A stretch of 6,618 nucleotides of DNA from DATLEX01 sp035525045 (GTDB lineage Bacteria; Acidobacteriota; Thermoanaerobaculia; Gp7-AA8). Location: contig DATLEX010000200.1 of assembly GCA_035525045.1 (NCBI GenBank), positions 1 to 6,618 of the forward strand. The letters are read 5' to 3'. Positions 5,178 through 6,618 of this stretch are shown here, in pieces. Numbering within the stretch: the first letter of the stretch is position 1; every line of letters begins with the position of its first letter. The position numbers and the translations under genes are program-made. The notes under the pieces were generated by a model that was not told where the DNA came from, did no database searches, and saw only the letters and a program-made list of their open reading frames with translations.

Positions 5178-6618
5178 ATGCTGATGCCGCTGCTCGTGGC
5201 CGCGAACCTGATCCTCGTCAACGGGAAGATCTGGACGGGGGAGGAGACCCCGCGCTTCGTGGAGGCGGTGGCGATCGAGGGGAACCGCATCGTCGCCACC
5301 GGGACGACGGAAGCGGTCGTGGCCGCGGCGCCGCGGGACGCGCGGCGGATCGATCTCGGCGGCCGGCTGGCCGTTCCCGGTTTCATCGACAACCTCATCC
5401 ACTTTCTCGACGGAGGGTTCCAGCTCTCGCGGGTGAACCTGCGCGACGCGGCGTCGCCGGAGGAGTTCGCGCGGCGCATCGGCGAGTTCGCCCGCCGCGC
5501 CGGAAAGGGTGCCTGGATCACCGGCGGGGAGTGGGACGAGCAGCTCTGGCATCCCTACCGCCTCCCGACGCGGCAGATGATCGATGCCGTCACGCCCGAC
5601 AACCCCGTCTTCGTGTCGCGGCTCGACGGGCACATGGCCCTGGCCAACACGCTCGCGCTCCGGGCGGCCGGGATCACGCGCGGGAGCAAGGACCCGCCGG
5701 GCGGGACGATCGTCCGCGACGCCGCGGGCGAGCCGACCGGGCTGCTCAAGGACGCGGCCATGAGCGCCGTCAACGCGGTGATCCCGGCGGCGTCGATCGA
5801 GCAGCGCCTGGCGGCCGCGCGGGGAGCTTTGCGCGAGGCGGCGCGCTTCGGCGTGACATCCTTCTGCGACATGTCGGGCAGCGAGGCCTTCGACGACCTC
5901 CGCGCCTACCAGCGCCTGGAACGGGCCGGCGAGCTCACCGCGCGCGTCTACCTCTTCACGCCGATCGCCGAGTACGAGCGGCTCGCCGCGGCGAATCTCG
6001 AGAAGCGCTTCGGCGGCGGGCGCCTCCGCATCGGCGCGCTCAAGGGCTTCTCCGACGGCTCCCTCGGCTCGTCCACGGCCGCCTTCTACGCCCCCTTCGC
6101 CGGCGAGCCGGAGAACCGCGGCCTGATGATGGAGGCGATGACCGACGGCTCGATGCGCCGCCGGGCGGCGGCCGCGAACGAGGCGAACCTGCACGTCGCC
6201 ATTCATGCCATCGGCGATCGGGCCAACGACGAGGTCCTGAAGATCTTCGAGTCCATTCCCGATCACCGCCGGCGGCGCTTCCGCATCGAGCACGCCCAGC
6301 ATCTGAACCGGGAGCTGATCAAGCGCCTCGCGGCCGGGCGGATCATCGCCTCCATGCAGCCCTACCACGCCATCGACGACGGGCGGTGGGCGGAGAAGAA
6401 GATCGGAAAGGAACGGGCCCGCGGCACGTACGCTTTCCGTTCACTTCTCGACGCGGGCGCGCTGCTCACCTTCGGCTCCGACTGGACCGTCGCCCCCCTC
6501 AACCCCCTCCTCGGCATCTACGCCGCGGTGACCCGCCGGACGATCGACGGCAGGAACCCCGACGGCTGGATCCCCGAGCAGAAGATCACGGTGGAAGAGG
6601 CGCTGCGCTGCTACACCG
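5178..6618 (+). CDS. Amidohydrolase, YtcJ-like (Amidohydro_3), 3' end outside window
   Basis: This is a metal-dependent amidohydrolase of the YtcJ/N-substituted formamide deformylase-like group; substrates of most members are unknown. The frame opens 9 bases after the bfr stop and stays open to the window edge (480 full codons). The family is about 530-570 residues, so the C-terminus is missing here. The N-terminal beta part includes NLILVNGKIWTG (10-21) and PGFIDNLIHF (68-77). Then follow SRLDGHMAL, KGFSDGSLGSSTA with Lys289, HVAIHAIGDRAND with His339 and His343, RIEHAQH with His372 and His375, and FGSDW with Asp435. The first metal His of the usual HxH motif is replaced by Leu73 (CTC); His75 is kept. 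No convincing signal peptide is seen, although many relatives have one. Start at ATG 5178; a second ATG at 5184 is possible. The purine run AAGGAAGAG at the end of bfr may serve as its ribosome-binding site. It probably belongs to the bfd-bfr transcript, but no iron role is implied. Confidence 0.9.
   Translation, partial: MLMPLLVAANLILVNGKIWTGEETPRFVEAVAIEGNRIVATGTTEAVVAAAPRDARRIDLGGRLAVPGFIDNLIHFLDGGFQLSRVNLRDAASPEEFARRIGEFARRAGKGAWITGGEWDEQLWHPYRLPTRQMIDAVTPDNPVFVSRLDGHMALANTLALRAAGITRGSKDPPGGTIVRDAAGEPTGLLKDAAMSAVNAVIPAASIEQRLAAARGALREAARFGVTSFCDMSGSEAFDDLRAYQRLERAGELTARVYLFTPIAEYERLAAANLEKRFGGGRLRIGALKGFSDGSLGSSTAAFYAPFAGEPENRGLMMEAMTDGSMRRRAAAANEANLHVAIHAIGDRANDEVLKIFESIPDHRRRRFRIEHAQHLNRELIKRLAAGRIIASMQPYHAIDDGRWAEKKIGKERARGTYAFRSLLDAGALLTFGSDWTVAPLNPLLGIYAAVTRRTIDGRNPDGWIPEQKITVEEALRCYT

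Noticed and set aside
4440..6368. A 642-codon open frame on the minus strand, longer than any accepted gene here
   Set aside because: It lies entirely opposite bfd, bfr and the amidohydrolase, which have strong family motifs. Its translation is low-complexity Arg/Asp/Val/Leu/Gly sequence without a recognisable domain, as expected from the antisense of GC-rich codons.

Overview
This 6.6 kb, GC-rich window is an ordinary-looking bacterial chromosomal segment with seven protein-coding genes in three blocks. I see no tRNA, rRNA, CRISPR array, transposase or phage gene. High GC, weak or absent Shine-Dalgarno sequences at most starts, the DUF1800/DUF1501 pair and a YtcJ-type amidohydrolase would suit a soil or environmental lineage such as Acidobacteriota or a relative. 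That placement is inference and is weak.

Layout. Block 1 (+): a TerC/Alx-type membrane protein (53-991), which faces the next block tail to tail with a 13-base gap. Block 2 (-), read right to left: a DUF1800 protein (4306-2999), a Tat-exported DUF1501 protein (2990-1734) whose start lies 8 bases after the DUF1800 stop, then after 75 bases a cyclase-family metal hydrolase (1658-1005). Block 3 (+), divergent from block 2: a bacterioferritin-associated ferredoxin (4458-4679), bacterioferritin (4692-5168) and an amidohydrolase (from 5178) that runs off the right edge. The genes of block 3 are 12 and 9 bases apart and probably form one operon.

How they work together. Bfd and Bfr form the known iron storage and release pair: Bfr oxidises and stores iron, and Bfd reduces the mineral through the Bfr haem. 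All six ferroxidase ligands, the haem methionine and the four Bfd cysteines are present. DUF1800 and DUF1501 proteins are a widespread linked pair of unknown function; only the DUF1501 member carries a visible Tat signal. The TerC protein probably handles Mn2+ or another metal ion, so two of the blocks concern metals, though nothing shows they are co-regulated.

Most worth a second look: (a) a perfect 7-5-7 inverted repeat just before bfd, inside a possible promoter and resembling a Fur-family or Rrf2-type iron operator; (b) an amidohydrolase that has lost the first His of its HxH metal motif (Leu73) while keeping the other ligands; (c) a strong 11-bp hairpin resembling a dispersed extragenic repeat between the divergent blocks; (d) three tandem 7-bp repeats where the ribosome-binding site of the cyclase gene should be. 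I do not see strong evidence for an entirely new biological system here.
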